Below, one piece after another: positions 1 to 12,238 of a DNA stretch of 64,000 nt. The position numbers and the translations under genes were made by a program. The DNA is taken from positions 1,227,927 through 1,291,926 of the forward strand of contig NW_019775857.1 in NCBI RefSeq assembly GCF_001039355.2, in the 5' to 3' direction. The DNA is from Lingula anatina (Eukaryota > Brachiopoda > Lingulata > Lingulida > Lingulidae). The notes beneath the pieces were generated by a model. It was not told where the DNA came from, searched no databases, and was given only the letters and a program-made list of their open reading frames with translations. How positions within the stretch are numbered: the first letter of the stretch is position 1; every line of letters begins with the position of its first letter.

Positions 1-3000
1 GGGAATGATTTCTGTCTACCATTTAATATTTAAAATTCAGACACATACTAGCAACATTTGGAGGACCCCATGCAGAGGTAAATACCTGAACTTTGTCAAA
101 TCGGCAACATGAGACATTGATTCGACGAGCAGTTTGGTCTTTTTTCTTTCTTTACGTTTTTTTTTTCATTGATTGTCAACATTTTTTTCGAATTTTTATA
201 GTTTTTTATTCTATTTTTATTCATTTTTCGTGTCAGATTTTACTGCAATAACGAATAAAGTGGAAGAAGTCTAGAAAAAAGCAAAACATAAATCAGAATA
301 AAGTTGTTGCTATATGAATAACAGTTTTTCTTTTAAGCTTCAAACGCACTCGTAAAAAAAATAAATGATCATATGTTCACTCAAAAGAACTTCTCTTATG
401 GCAAGAAATACTTTGAGTTACAAATATTTGACATTTTTAATGTCTTGTTTTGTACCAAATATATGGGATTTGCATGAAATCAGCTAACCCCATAGTGAGG
501 AAAAGAATGTGTTCAACCCACCCATTGCACGTTAAGAAGCTTCTTTTCTAAACTTACCTCCTGTGTCGTTTCATGCAAGCGAGTTAGTCTTTAAAACATT
601 TTATCAGTATTTCTTTAAATGGGGGGCAAAATGCAATATATACACTAAGGTGTTGAAGTATACCTAATGGTTATCTAACAACAGAAATATATCTGTACTG
701 ATGTTACAACCAAAATCTGTGGCATTCTGTCAGGAATAATATATAATCACCTTTTCTGCGTGGTTCTCGAAAACGCAACCTGCGGTATGAGGTGACCAAA
801 TGAGTGCATCGGCGCCTGCTTTAAACTGTTAACACAGCCATAGGTAGATCACAACACTCTTGATGTAAGTGAACAGGTAAGGGTCAAGACCAGTGGAGTA
901 AACAAGTAACAACTCAAGGCTATGATATCTGAATATTATACGTGTTATTTGCTATTTGATACGTTACCCTGCTAATCCTGATCGTGATTTGCGCACTGAA
1001 CTAATGCACTGAGCGCTAAGGTACATTTAAATTGACTGACTTGAAGACGTTCAACTTCCTGATTGGCATTAAAATTCATTACGTGTACAGATAAGGGCAT
1101 GTTTGGGGATTAGGATATGCGTTTTACCGGAGCGGATAATTTATCGTGGCAATGGCACTACACTTCGAAAAGTCTTTGTGTAATTACATTACGAGTGGGT
1201 GACATAATCGAATTTGCGCAAGTAAGCTATGACTATCGAATGCTGCATCTCAAGTATTTGGATGTGCCACGTACAAAAGGGATTTTGTTTACAGTCTTCG
1301 CCGATCCTAGGAGCAACTATCCAGATCTGATCACTGTTAGAGCATGCGCTTGGAATCTAACAAGATTAAGGTAGATTCACCCACTGAAAGTACGTTTATC
1401 CCCCTGACTTTTACAAGTGTTTTTGTCAAAATTATTGGTGTAGATATTAAAATAAACATTCATATACGATTGTCTTGCATTAATGGGTTATATGAAAACA
1501 GATTTAAGCGCTACTCTCATTTGGTATTAGCAAGGATTCTAAATAAAGTACAAACCCCAGGAATTTCCATTACTTAACGACTGCCATCCGATCGTTTGAT
1601 GCCGGATCGAATGTATATTGTACGTGGAAGTTAAGAAAGATGAAAAGCTAGTCTTACATGGTTTTCTAACGTCCTTAAATGCATGGTTATTTGTCAGACA
1701 AGTTGTCGTGTAGGCCTATTGCCTATTCTGATGATAAATTTGCATAAGTCATTCACATTTCTTTTTATAAAGTTAGAACTGCCATCCCTTACCCAACCAA
1801 TAACCGATCTTTGCACTCTGCAGGTGTGAATTTTAGAGCCATTTTATTCCTTTAGGCCAAGAAAGAAAAAAGGGCTGTGCTCCTTATTTTGAAAATCATT
1901 AATGTCAAACAGCAATCGAATGCCCTCAATTGCACTTATCGAAGAATTGATGCAATTCGTTTTTTTTTCAGCACAGAAGCCGGCTTTTTGTATTTTGTTG
2001 ACCCGCGAGAGTGTTGTAGAAATTATGTTTACCTAGCAGCCAGGACCCAGCTACACCCTATTTTGAAGGGCAAGGGTTATTAGATACAGAGATTTCTCGG
2101 TTCACTACTGCTGGATTAATGTATGCTTCAAGGTATGCCTCTCAAGAACACAGCGAAGGGAAAATCTTCACCTGAATGGAGTCTGAAGGATTTAGTATCA
2201 GTTTATATTAACAGTTTGGGGTTTTGCACGAAACTCAGCTGTTAGCCAGATTCGCTTGGTTAAGCCAATGAGATCTATCTCTTTGGTTTAGCCTACTGCA
2301 TATGAGGCCCACGTAGTCTCTTCTAAAGGATGAAATCATTGAAATATCCATCTATTAATATCAACTGATTATCAATATTTACATAATCTTTTGAATGAAA
2401 TAAAAAAAGAGAAAAAAAAGAAATGAAAAAATATAAATGACATCACCCTTCCCTGCCAGAGTAGTTTTCCGCAGCAAGTCAGGCATGTTTGGCTGTATGC
2501 ATCTGTGTACATGGACTGCAGAACGTAGGTTCATGTAAAAAGTCCATTTTAAGTTTCAGTAGCATTCATTTAATTAAAAGCTCTACACTGATAACCCTCT
2601 TCATGCGTACATCTCCGAAAAGTAAACAACAACCATAAGTTACTTAGTATTTGCACATATAACACGGTCTTTAACTAACACTAGTCATACAAATGTAAGA
2701 CTACAAGATCCAACAAAATTAATTTCAGCAGCTTTTTGAGTACTTATTATTGTTACAAATATCTTCAAACATAGATTACTCTACGGGGAATCTTAAACAA
2801 CATTTCCCCCGACTTATGAACTTAGAAAGCCCATCATATAATGAATCTCATGTCTAAAAAGTCCCGAATCATTTTTACACATACATGTATGCCATCGAAG
2901 AAGAAGACACCACCAATTTACGCTAGCTTAAATAAATGGTGTTCTTGACAAAGATAAGAATTTGACTATTCTATGGTACACAGGCAGTGGGCCAAAGGTT

Positions 3001-3075
3001 ACAAATATGACGAACAAGAACGAGATCAAGTTTAAGTTGTGTGATATCCTGAAAAATGTCCAGTCGAAAATAATG
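1..3075. other. Non-coding, AT-rich stretch
   Basis: No supportable gene was found. Open frames here are short (85 codons or fewer), lack recognisable domains and have background composition. The only notable signal is a strong minus-strand splice-donor match (GAG then GTAAGT) near 555-562, preceded by a short open segment of about 30 bases. It could end a small exon of an unseen gene, but nothing else supports it. Confidence 0.5.
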
Positions 3076-3079
3076 ATGG

Positions 3080-3172
3080 AAAATAAATAAATAAATAAAT
3101 AAATAACATCCAAACAAACAAACAAAAATACAAGCAAATAAACAAATAAATAAAAACAAATGATTAAATAAA
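3080..3172. repeat. AAAT/AAAC tetranucleotide microsatellite
   Basis: A run of AAAT units is followed by AAAC units and then degenerate AAAT/AAAC units. The Leu/Phe/Ile/Cys-rich peptides on the minus strand are translations of this repeat and are not genes. Confidence 0.9.
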
Positions 3173-3448
3173 TACTTTACCAGATGCCACTTAAAATCCA
3201 CAATCTTTTGAAAATGTTTCCCTTAGTAAAGCTGCAATTTTAAAAACGCAACGACTGATACCTTGTACTTATTATAAACGAATAACAACTCTTCATATGA
3301 GATTCAAAATTACACAATAAATGCATTGTAAACAACATAAAGAAATATAATAAATTCTATTGCACCACCAAAACTGCGGTTATCCAAATTATTCTGAAAT
3401 TTGTGCTTGTCATCGGACCACATGGCTTTTCATAGATGACTCTTCTCT

Positions 3449-3493
3449 GTAATAATCTCTTAAGAGATTATTACAAAAATAAGAGATTATTAC
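3449..3493. repeat. Perfect 26-base palindrome plus a third copy of its arm
   Basis: Positions 3449-3474 form a perfect palindrome centred on CTTAAG (13-base arms, no loop). The right arm (AAGAGATTATTAC) recurs at 3481-3493 after a short A-rich spacer. The unit can extrude as a cruciform. It lies about 550 bases past the receptor gene's stop, so it may be in its 3' UTR or just beyond it. Confidence 0.85.
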
Positions 3494-3895
3494 AAAAAAA
3501 AAACACTTTAAAAAACAATCGACTAACTTTAATTGTCGGAACGGACTCATTAACCATTGAGAATTTTGGGAAAAATCGTCTTTTACCCCAGGAAAATTCG
3601 GCACTTTCCCCGCTAAAATGAAGAGTTGTTATCCCTTTAACCGATATTTGATAGATCATTCTATTGATATACTTTTCAGTTAGGATTCCAGCGCTACAAA
3701 GAAGAATGATTTCTCTTTTATGAATTCCAAAGGAGTAACAAGAAGCAGATAGATGTTCAACGACGAAAAATAAAAATAACTACTTGACAGATTGCACACT
3801 GTCTTGTATAACAACTAAAGAATATTTCCAAAAACCCTTTTCTTAACTTTAAAGTAACGTATGTAAACACACAAAGGGGGTGGGGGGTAGCTGGA

Positions 3896-3949
3896 CAGAC
3901 AGACAGACAGACAGACAGACAGATAGACAGACAGACAAACAGACAGACA
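3896..3949. repeat. GACA microsatellite
   Basis: An imperfect GACA tetranucleotide array of roughly 13 units with a few substitutions (GATA, AACA). It lies about 90 bases beyond the stop codon of the receptor gene, probably in its 3' UTR. The Cys/Leu/Ser-rich minus-strand peptide here is repeat translation. Confidence 0.9.
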
Positions 3950-4039
3950 TATATGATAGCCCCATCCAAGCTTATCGGTGTTAGAAAGAGCCAGGAACAG
4001 GGGCTAAAGCTAAAGGGACCAAATGTTGCATTGCAATGT

Positions 4040-5605
4040 TCAGAGTTTCGATTCTTCTGTTTGTTCTGTTGGATGTTCTTGTGTTCCGCCGTTGGTGTAT
4101 TTCACCACTGACGGATGTCCTTTATCGTTTAATTTCACTACAGTGGCCGCTGAGGTTCCGCCCGCAAGTCTTGGGCTATGTTGTATCGATAATCTATGAA
4201 CGGAATGAGCATGAGAGTGAAACCCTTCCGGGCTGCCGTATTGTTGTACATAGCTCTCAGAACGAACGCGTGTGTTGATATTTTTACACCTAAAACATAA
4301 AATCTCCTTGAAGGGCGTCCTGAATTCTTTGTTAAACCTGGCGTAAATGACTGGATTAAAGAAAGAGTTGGCGTATCCAAGCCAAGTGAGAAGTGATGTC
4401 ACCCAATTGGGTATAAAACACGAATCTCCACAAAAAGGCCGAACGAGAGCTAATATAAAAAATGGAAGCCAACACAATGTAAAACCACCCATAATAACTC
4501 CCAGCGTCTTTGTCGCTTTGCTCTCTCTATGATGAGATTTTATTCTTCGGAATCGACAAGGACATTTCTTAAGAAATTTCCAAGGTCTATGTGACTTCGA
4601 CTTCGACTGAACTTTGGCATTTATGTGATGCTGTATTTGTTTGTAAGTGTCCTCGTTGTTTTTCACCTTGAGCGTCAGGTCCCCATTGGGTGTCGTGGTT
4701 GGCCAGTTATGGTTTTCCTCATTCGATAACTTAGGTCTTAGTAAGGCCTCCTGTCCCAAAATTGAACTGGTGGCAGCGGAACGGTGGTCCGCTTCCGCAA
4801 GCCGTAGAGATACCATGTATATTTTAAAGTACACTATGATCATAACTGACAGCGGTAAGTAGAAGGCACCAAGAGTTGCATAGATCTGGTAAAATATGGA
4901 CTGATTTATGATACACTGTCCATCTGTCCCGCGTTCGTTTGTTTTCCTGAAACCGAACAGAGGAACGATGCTGATGAGAGCGGAGGCGATCCAGACCATG
5001 CTGACCATGATGGCCATACGCTTTGGTGTCCTTTTCATGGCATACTGAAGTGGTCTAGTAATGGCAAAGTAGCGATCAACACTAATCATACATAGATTAA
5101 GTATGGAAGCCGTACACAGTAGTACATCTAGTGATGTCCACATATCACAAATTTGATGTCCTAACGTCCACCTTCCCTGGAGCTCATAAAGTGCCGATAA
5201 CGGCATGACTAGAAGAGCTACCAAGAGGTCCGACACGGCAAGAGAAACAATGAGCAAATTTGACGGAGTCCGTAGTCGTCTGACCAGCCCCACGGCCATA
5301 CAGACCAGTATGTTCCCTACCGCTGTCCCTATGATCAGGGCAGCAAAGCAAAGAGAGATAAGAACGGCTTGCCACACCGGGTAGTTCAGTAACGGGACTG
5401 GCATTGTGCTGTTCGTTGAGTTACTCTCAGTCGCAGTGTAGGAATAATTATGCCTTGTATCATTGTATGTTATGTATTGCAGCAATTCTCCTTCAACGTC
5501 AGTGGTGAGACTGATAATCGTTTCCACTTCATCATTGTACGGAGTTGAGTTATGGTAGAGCAAAGGAGTTCCATTCACCGGACCTAAGCCTTCTGGTGGC
5601 ATCAT
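4040..5605 (-). CDS. HTR7: 5-HT7-like biogenic amine G-protein-coupled receptor
   Basis: A complete 521-residue rhodopsin-family receptor of the plasma membrane. Seven membrane segments are visible (TM1 about 78-103, TM7 about 404-424). Class A landmarks: GN at 97-98, SLAVSD ending in D126 (2.50), C153 pairing with C231, DRY at 177-179, W205, P251, CWLP at 378-381, NPVIY at 417-421. Aminergic signature: D160 (3.32) to bind the amine, T244 and A247 in TM5, F382/F383 after CWLP, and W408/Y411 in TM7. The N-terminus (about 75 residues) has six N-glycosylation sequons (N11, N19, N48, N53, N62, N65). The third loop is long (about 265-362), and C437/C440 after helix 8 are probable palmitoylation sites. 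The TM2-TM3 region and the FKEILCFRC tail resemble arthropod and other invertebrate 5-HT7, which couples to Gs and cAMP; other amine ligands remain possible. An in-frame TGA 12 bases upstream (5615-5617) fixes the start region. The coding region has no intron, unlike many 5-HT7 genes. Confidence 0.88.
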   Translation of the reverse strand: MMPPEGLGPVNGTPLLYHNSTPYNDEVETIISLTTDVEGELLQYITYNDTRHNYSYTATESNSTNSTMPVPLLNYPVWQAVLISLCFAALIIGTAVGNILVCMAVGLVRRLRTPSNLLIVSLAVSDLLVALLVMPLSALYELQGRWTLGHQICDMWTSLDVLLCTASILNLCMISVDRYFAITRPLQYAMKRTPKRMAIMVSMVWIASALISIVPLFGFRKTNERGTDGQCIINQSIFYQIYATLGAFYLPLSVMIIVYFKIYMVSLRLAEADHRSAATSSILGQEALLRPKLSNEENHNWPTTTPNGDLTLKVKNNEDTYKQIQHHINAKVQSKSKSHRPWKFLKKCPCRFRRIKSHHRESKATKTLGVIMGGFTLCWLPFFILALVRPFCGDSCFIPNWVTSLLTWLGYANSFFNPVIYARFNKEFRTPFKEILCFRCKNINTRVRSESYVQQYGSPEGFHSHAHSVHRLSIQHSPRLAGGTSAATVVKLNDKGHPSVVKYTNGGTQEHPTEQTEESKL

Positions 5606-7957
5606 TAAATAAAATCACGACGTTTCAGACGTCCATAACTCCTTGAGGTGACAACTTTCCACAGGCAATGTTGTCAGATCGATTGTCAAGCTCACGCGCA
5701 GACAACCCAGTTTATCGACCTGTGGGTGCAAGCAAGGGCGGGCTGGTTTTGCACGATTCTGTAGCCCTCTCTGCCCCTACCATGGATTTACGCTATCTGA
5801 AATGGAAAACACAGCATCAATATTGATTTGTTCACATGGTACAAACGACCAAATCAAATAGAACTAGTACCAGCATCTACCAAAACCGCAGTCCCACATA
5901 TATAGTATACGTGTATGAAACATGCGTGTGGTGGGTTGAATTATACCAAGACCGATTACATCGCTACCTTGCCATTTATCTTTGCAACTGAGATTTATAG
6001 TTCACCGACGACTCCATCTCTCTCCTTTCCAACTGTCACATTATCAGTCATATCTAATTCGTCCACAATAATACCCAACATAACTTCTTATGTTACGGTT
6101 ATGCTATAAGAAAAATCACCGTGCCAACCTTAAAACATGCGTAAAATATTGTTATAGTTTTTACGACATCTTGATAGTTTTTCATGCAGAGTAAAATAAT
6201 GTATTACTTCCTTCACAGCTGACAAAACGTATTAAGCGAATTAATTTCACTATAAAACAAGTAGAAGTAAATGTGCACACTATGGCCGTGTAGTAAATCC
6301 CTTTTGTATTAAAATTACAGCACTTTTATCCCTGTTATATTCATGTTCACCTAATTAATCACGAAAACTATTTCTGTCGAATTATCCTAAAAATAAGTTT
6401 AAGAATTTCAATAAAGAGTGACCAAGGTGCAGACCCCTCTCCAATATGAGTGTGTTAATAACCATGCGACAACACACTGACACGTCACTGACCTCCTTGC
6501 AGCTGACTGCAGCCCGTAGCATGTATTATTCTGCTTGTTTTCTCTTATTTCAATCAATTTGTTTTCTTTAGCTTTCCTTACTAGCAGACTAAGTGCATTA
6601 CACACAATTGATATTACACCAGTGCGTATGAAATTGAATTGCCGATCAGGCGTTTTAATAACGCCAACAACAAAAAGTTATATTGACTGAAAGGCTAGTA
6701 AATGAACTAATATTTCCGAATTTAAAGCAACTCAAATCTTCCAAACATTTATTTGAGCAAAATTCAAGAGTTACGAATATGTTGTTAGTCACATCGTACA
6801 CTAAACCGAAGCCCTCTTCAATGAAATGTCTTATTTTTCAGTTCATATTATACTGGCAATGAGACAAAATTCGACGCTTGTTTTTCTAATGTTTGCAAAA
6901 TAAACAAATATACTTTCTTCAAAAAAAATTCATGGCCGTTCCCCCTCTGTCAGACTGACTACAGTTACATTTTCTACCTTCCATTGGATACATAGCAGTA
7001 GGGATCTCTCATTACCCTATTTACATTACACTGTACCAACGAGCAGCACACAATACCGGTGGATTAGCCCTCTGGTCAGCGAGCTGAAATAAACTAATAA
7101 TAATCGAGGAACAGTTCGGCTGGACAAACAGCCGACCAGCGACAACAATATCCACACAGCCATTCGCTTTCTTGCCTCACAATACTTCCTACCTGCTTAT
7201 ATTATAATGGTCAGTTTTTGCAGACCAAACAAACACAGTTTACCTTACATGCCTGTTTCTTTTTACATGTCATTTATGACTTCTCGAATTGGAAATGAAA
7301 TTACCGCATCAAGGCAAAACTCAGAGGGAATAAGAAGAAGAAGAAGAGGAGGAAAAATGGGGAAAGGGCTTAGATATTTAAACTGGTACTTGTGAAGCCC
7401 TTTGCGTCTCCCATCAAGCCACACCTATCTGTAAATTAGGGAACAAGATAGTGCCCCCCCTTAACCCACCCTAATTCCTGTGATCACATTATCTTATAAC
7501 GCTTTTATATGAAATTGCAAAATAAGCTTGTTATACTGGTTATATAAGGCTTTTTGACAGATTCAGTATACGGTTTGCGATTCCTTTTGCAATCATTCAC
7601 CTGACTATCTATAGAAAAAGACCCGCAGGTCATGATATATTCTTCCTTAAGCTCATTTCATTGTAATATATCTCATGTTTAGTTGTTGTTACAATTTTCA
7701 GTTTGTGATGGTTTGAATAAAATGTTGAGTGCAGACAACACTGAGGATAGTAAATAGCACCAAGCAGTGTGAGAACACTTTGAAATAATACACCTGAACA
7801 TTGTTCTTAGCGCAATGGCTTGAATTAATTCATTATCACAAATTAAGTAATGTTTTGCATTAATTCGCTGAAGTTATGAAATATTTCACATGGCTTTGTT
7901 AATTGAATGTTGAAAAAAACTCGTTGAAAATGAGAAATAATTGGTTGAGTGCTCCTT
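5606..7957. other. Upstream flank of the receptor gene; no gene seen
   Basis: This contains the 5' flank or 5' UTR of the minus-strand receptor gene. I could not fix a promoter or transcription start. No open frame exceeds about 65 codons and none looks like protein. A short AAG run lies at about 7330-7350. Confidence 0.5.
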
Positions 7958-7992
7958 CCCCCCCCCCTTTTTTTTTTTTTTTGGGGGGGGGG
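7958..7992. repeat. C10-T15-G10 homopolymer hairpin
   Basis: Ten C are followed by fifteen T and then ten G. The C and G runs are perfectly complementary, so the block can fold as a 10-bp hairpin with a T loop. Each run is also prone to length error in sequencing and assembly. Confidence 0.85.
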
Positions 7993-10900
7993 TAGGGCAT
8001 AGAGTTTAAATTCACCGGAGTCGCTTGTTTTTTCCCGCAGCTGATCCAGGTGTACTGGCATGACTATTTAATATCTCAAAATAAGATTGTGCCGTTTCCA
8101 AAACATTATTGGCGCACAAAAAGGTCGACTTTCTATTTTCTCATTTATCAGTCACGTGGAGGGAGCTTTGAGAAGTAATTTGTTCTTTTCATGTATCTTG
8201 CGTCGTAATAATTTTACCTTTAAGCTACAACATTGCTTTCGCCTGAACAAATTTAACCGGACTGTCCTAACGACCCGACAACGAGCCTGCATGTTAATCT
8301 AATATACTAACGAAAAAGCAAAACACATTGCCTTAACTTAATAAGTTTACAAGATATTCCGGACTACTTAGGTAGCTCCATCAAGCCCAATTTCGCCATG
8401 ATTGAATCCTGGCAGCGGCTTTATATCTTACTTTGGTTTAATTATTCTGAACCAATGCAGGGAAAAATCTCGTCGGTTCAACAGGACAGACAGACCTGTC
8501 TATCGACGAATAATCCCACAATTGACTATCAAAGTGAACGAGGTACCATACAGTGATGGTAATCAATATGCCGACAGACGAATGCATGGGCAGGTGCATT
8601 ATTAGCATCATAAGACTGTCACCTCCCGAATTTTGGCCGTAGCAAAAGTAGACCTTACATGTCATTTCTCCACACCACTATTATTACTATTTGCAAAAAC
8701 TATGATGGTAACTATCATAAATCTGTGAGGCAGATATTCCGTCATTTTAAAATATGAAGACCGCACGTTGGAAAATGTCGCCCTACCTACATTGTACAGC
8801 TTAGTTAGTCAGTGTACAGATAAGATATTGTAATAAGTCTACAACCTACCCCTGCACGACCAGAACCTCTCCCGAACACCATAAGGAAGCCCTGTAGCGA
8901 TATGCAGCAAGAGACTGACAGGAAAATGATCAGTAAATGCCAGAAATTGATGCATCTCCTTTTGAGATGATGAATATGTGAAGTTATTTGTACAAGTTCT
9001 GACTAAAGACAGGTGAGGTATGTTTTTAAAATGATCTTCCTCTCACAGGCTCACATTTCGGTGATGTATATGGGAAGTCTAGTTCCACCTCCCAAAAAAG
9101 TCACAACACTCTACGTTAAGCACAATACAGTGCAGTCGCATATCACTTTTGTCTATCATCCCCTAACTTAATCAATTAGCTAAAGTTTCGCATTTCCACG
9201 TTGCTTATATATTCGCAAGAGCTCTAGTCCAAGTTAAATAAAAATAATGGAAAACCTATATCCTAAGCTATCCAAATATTCTAGCAATAGCATAGCTGAG
9301 TGAAACGTCCTCCTCTGCCTCCCTCTTAACTATATGGTAATAAGTCAAAGCTTCACTTTCTGTTCCCTCTATGGTGTTCCAATTTGACCTTAAAGAAACT
9401 TATAGAAAAGTGCGATTTCAAGTGCAATTAACTAGTGCACCTATGTCGTAGCTTTCAATTGCACCTTTTAGGTATCTATCTTCAATTTATCAGTTTGGAA
9501 AATGACAGGACCTCCGAAGGCTCACATTGAGGAAGTCTGCTCCTGCCATACATATAAGTCAAAATGGCTACATGTGTATGCCATATAAATTGATACAGAA
9601 TTGGCTCGTATATACCAGTATGTTAAGGATATGTATTTATCACTTGATCAGTTAAGAAATGGAGGAAAGTTGAGGTCTAACTGAATGGGTAAAACCTGAA
9701 ACGGATAGTGAGGAGGCCCCATTTTGAACAATATATACATGCATACATCCTAGCAAGAGTAATTAAACTTAATTGTCTTCATTACAAAAAATAAACTTGT
9801 AATCTGACTATAGGCGCTAGTATTCGCCCTACCACCTGCATTAATAAACAATCTTACCTCACACCTCGCCCAGTGCTTGAGTACGTAAACAGAAGATTAC
9901 CTCAGGTATATGATGTCATTCAGTATTAAGCCCCCAGCATGGCCACCAGTAGATCACGGAGATAGAACAGAGTTTGGACCATAGTGTAACGCTGGCCTTA
10001 ACATCCGCGCGCTGACCCCTAAAGAAGCATTAGGGTGGGCTAGTTTAGAGGGCACACCCTTTGACACTGTTTTCGTGTCTAATCAATTTTGCTGCATATA
10101 AAAGTATCTTCTCTAGTGTTATATCAATCATTTCTCTGTAATTCCCTGATAATTTGAAAAACACTGAAGGGCACGTTTTAACACAGGAGGTTGCCAGCCT
10201 AAATGTGAAGAAAAAAAAAAAAAAAAAACGCCCCCACCTCACCTACGTCAATACAAAACTACTTACACTATACACTTTGTCTAAAACTATCTGTTTAGAT
10301 TTTTACATCATAAATCCAAGATGGCCACCAACAGAAACAAATTTCAGACTGTTGTGTATAGACAGAAAATACATATTTCAGAACGTTCTTGAATACTTAT
10401 TTTCCAGATAGTTCCAGGACATTTTAAACAAAATTAGATTTTTTTTTTTTTTTTTTTTTTTTTTTGATGGGAACAAAATATAAAAGATTTTTCATTTATT
10501 CTTAAATTCGTCTTATGAAAAACGAATGAATTTAAAAAATCACGAAAAACATACATGTAGTACTTAAGTTATTCACCACTGAAATGGATTTCAAGTTGTG
10601 GATTTTTGGACAAATAATAACATCCAGACTCTTTGTTTTGCCCAAATTCAGACTTTTTAGTGGCAACCAAAATCCATTTCCTGCCGTCTTTACAAGGATT
10701 GCAAGCTTAAAACTTAAAATTATCTACCTAACAGACGATAAACATTTTATATGAACGACAAATAGATCAAAAGAATACACAATTTGATCAAAATATTTGG
10801 ATTGCAGTCTCCTCTTACTACACTGAATCCATGCTATTATGTTTGCGTACGCTGTCAATTTGGACTCAAGTGGCACAGATTCAAGATGGCCACCAAGGCG

Positions 10901-12205
10901 ATTCGGTTTCGAATTGAAGTGTATGAAGATAAGCCATCAAGCATGCACTCTACAAAATCTACATTTCCTAAATTTCACCAGATCCTCAAACTAGTATGTT
11001 TATATGTTTCAAGACCAATTCAACAAACCTTGATAACAAAACCAGACCTTCAGCATGCACTATTATCCATGCGGGCCCATCCATACACAAAATCTTGAAC
11101 TTACAGTCTTGGGCTGCTATCTTTGATCTACGATATGAAGTCTAAATCATCTTATTGCTGAATTTCGATCCCTGTCATATAGATAAAAGCAATAAGAAGC
11201 AACCCCAGGTGCTTAAAAGGCCAAATGATTGACTTCTTAATAACGTAATGTTCCCTTGGTACTCATCATGTTAGACCTAAGCTCCGTGTTTTTTCAGTCT
11301 TCCACTGCCTTGTATTTTTAGCAAAATAAACCGCGACCAACTCCTCCACACCCTGTATTATAAGAAAGGCAGGTGTGGGATATTTACTTAACATAACATT
11401 GTGTACTGTATTACATAACTATGCTCCTAGTGTTAAGTTTCGATAAATAACCCGTGCATCATGTAGGAAAAAGGTAAGACAAGGTCGAACTAATTCTCAG
11501 GCAGCAGTCATTGGCATTTAACCAATCAAAACGGGAAGACTATTGGTCAAATGATTTATTTTTTCCATTCCACTCCTATGACTTTCGTCCAGATAACTCT
11601 TAAGAGAGTCATGCGTGTAAGATATTCATGAATGCAAGTTATCAAATTAAACTGGATTCAATTCCACATCGTACGATACAGTATTGATGATTCTAGGACG
11701 ATTTAAAGCCCGGCCTCAAGCGCATCTCTTCGGGTTAAAAGTTGAGCTGTTTTGAATACAGGGTTGAGGCCGGTCTTCCGTTCTTTGCCTTGTCCAGTCG
11801 TAAGTCAGATTTTAGAAAATAACAGATGCCTGCCTGACTGGGTGAAATGAATTTAACTACCCAGACATTTCTAATAGGCTTTAATGAAATCGGACAGAAG
11901 GTAATACTGACCAATTGAATACATGTTCCAGTAAACGGACATTAATCCGTTAAAAGATCGAATGTCTTTTTTCTTGTTTCTTCAGTGGTCATTGACCATG
12001 TGTATAGAAGAAATTGCATTACTACGAGCAAATAGCGTGAAAAGAAAATACATATCAGTATTTCTAATGTTTTAGTAAAACGTGCCCTCACCGAGATCTT
12101 TAGTCTGTAGGGCTTTCAGTAGCGTTTCATCATATACAAAAGTGTGCACAATTAAGAAATAAACGCAAGCGATTTACGATGAATAGAACTGAGTATATAT
12201 ATAGG
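7993..12205. other. Non-coding stretch with homopolymer runs
   Basis: No gene was supported. Contents noticed: poly-A at about 10211-10228, poly-T at about 10439-10465, and an AAGATGGCCACCAA motif repeated at 10317 and 10883 (the core resembles a YY1 site, but it could be part of a dispersed repeat). A 104-codon plus frame at 10784-11098 has background composition and no recognisable domain. A minus-strand donor-like motif (GAG then GTAAGA) lies near 9853-9860. Confidence 0.45.
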
Positions 12206-12238
12206 CGATGGGGATTTTTTTTTTTGGGGGGGGGGGTA
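12206..12238. repeat. G4-T-run-G-run low-complexity block
   Basis: GGGGA is followed by a run of T and then about ten G. It resembles the block at 7958-7992 but lacks the complementary C run. Confidence 0.75.

Noticed and set aside
4040-4048. C-terminal SKL of the receptor as a peroxisomal signal
   Set aside because: The protein is a seven-pass membrane receptor. The tripeptide is coincidental.
10784-11098. 104-codon plus-strand frame
   Set aside because: Background composition, no domain, and it contains an AAGATGGCCACCAA motif also found in non-coding sequence at 10317.
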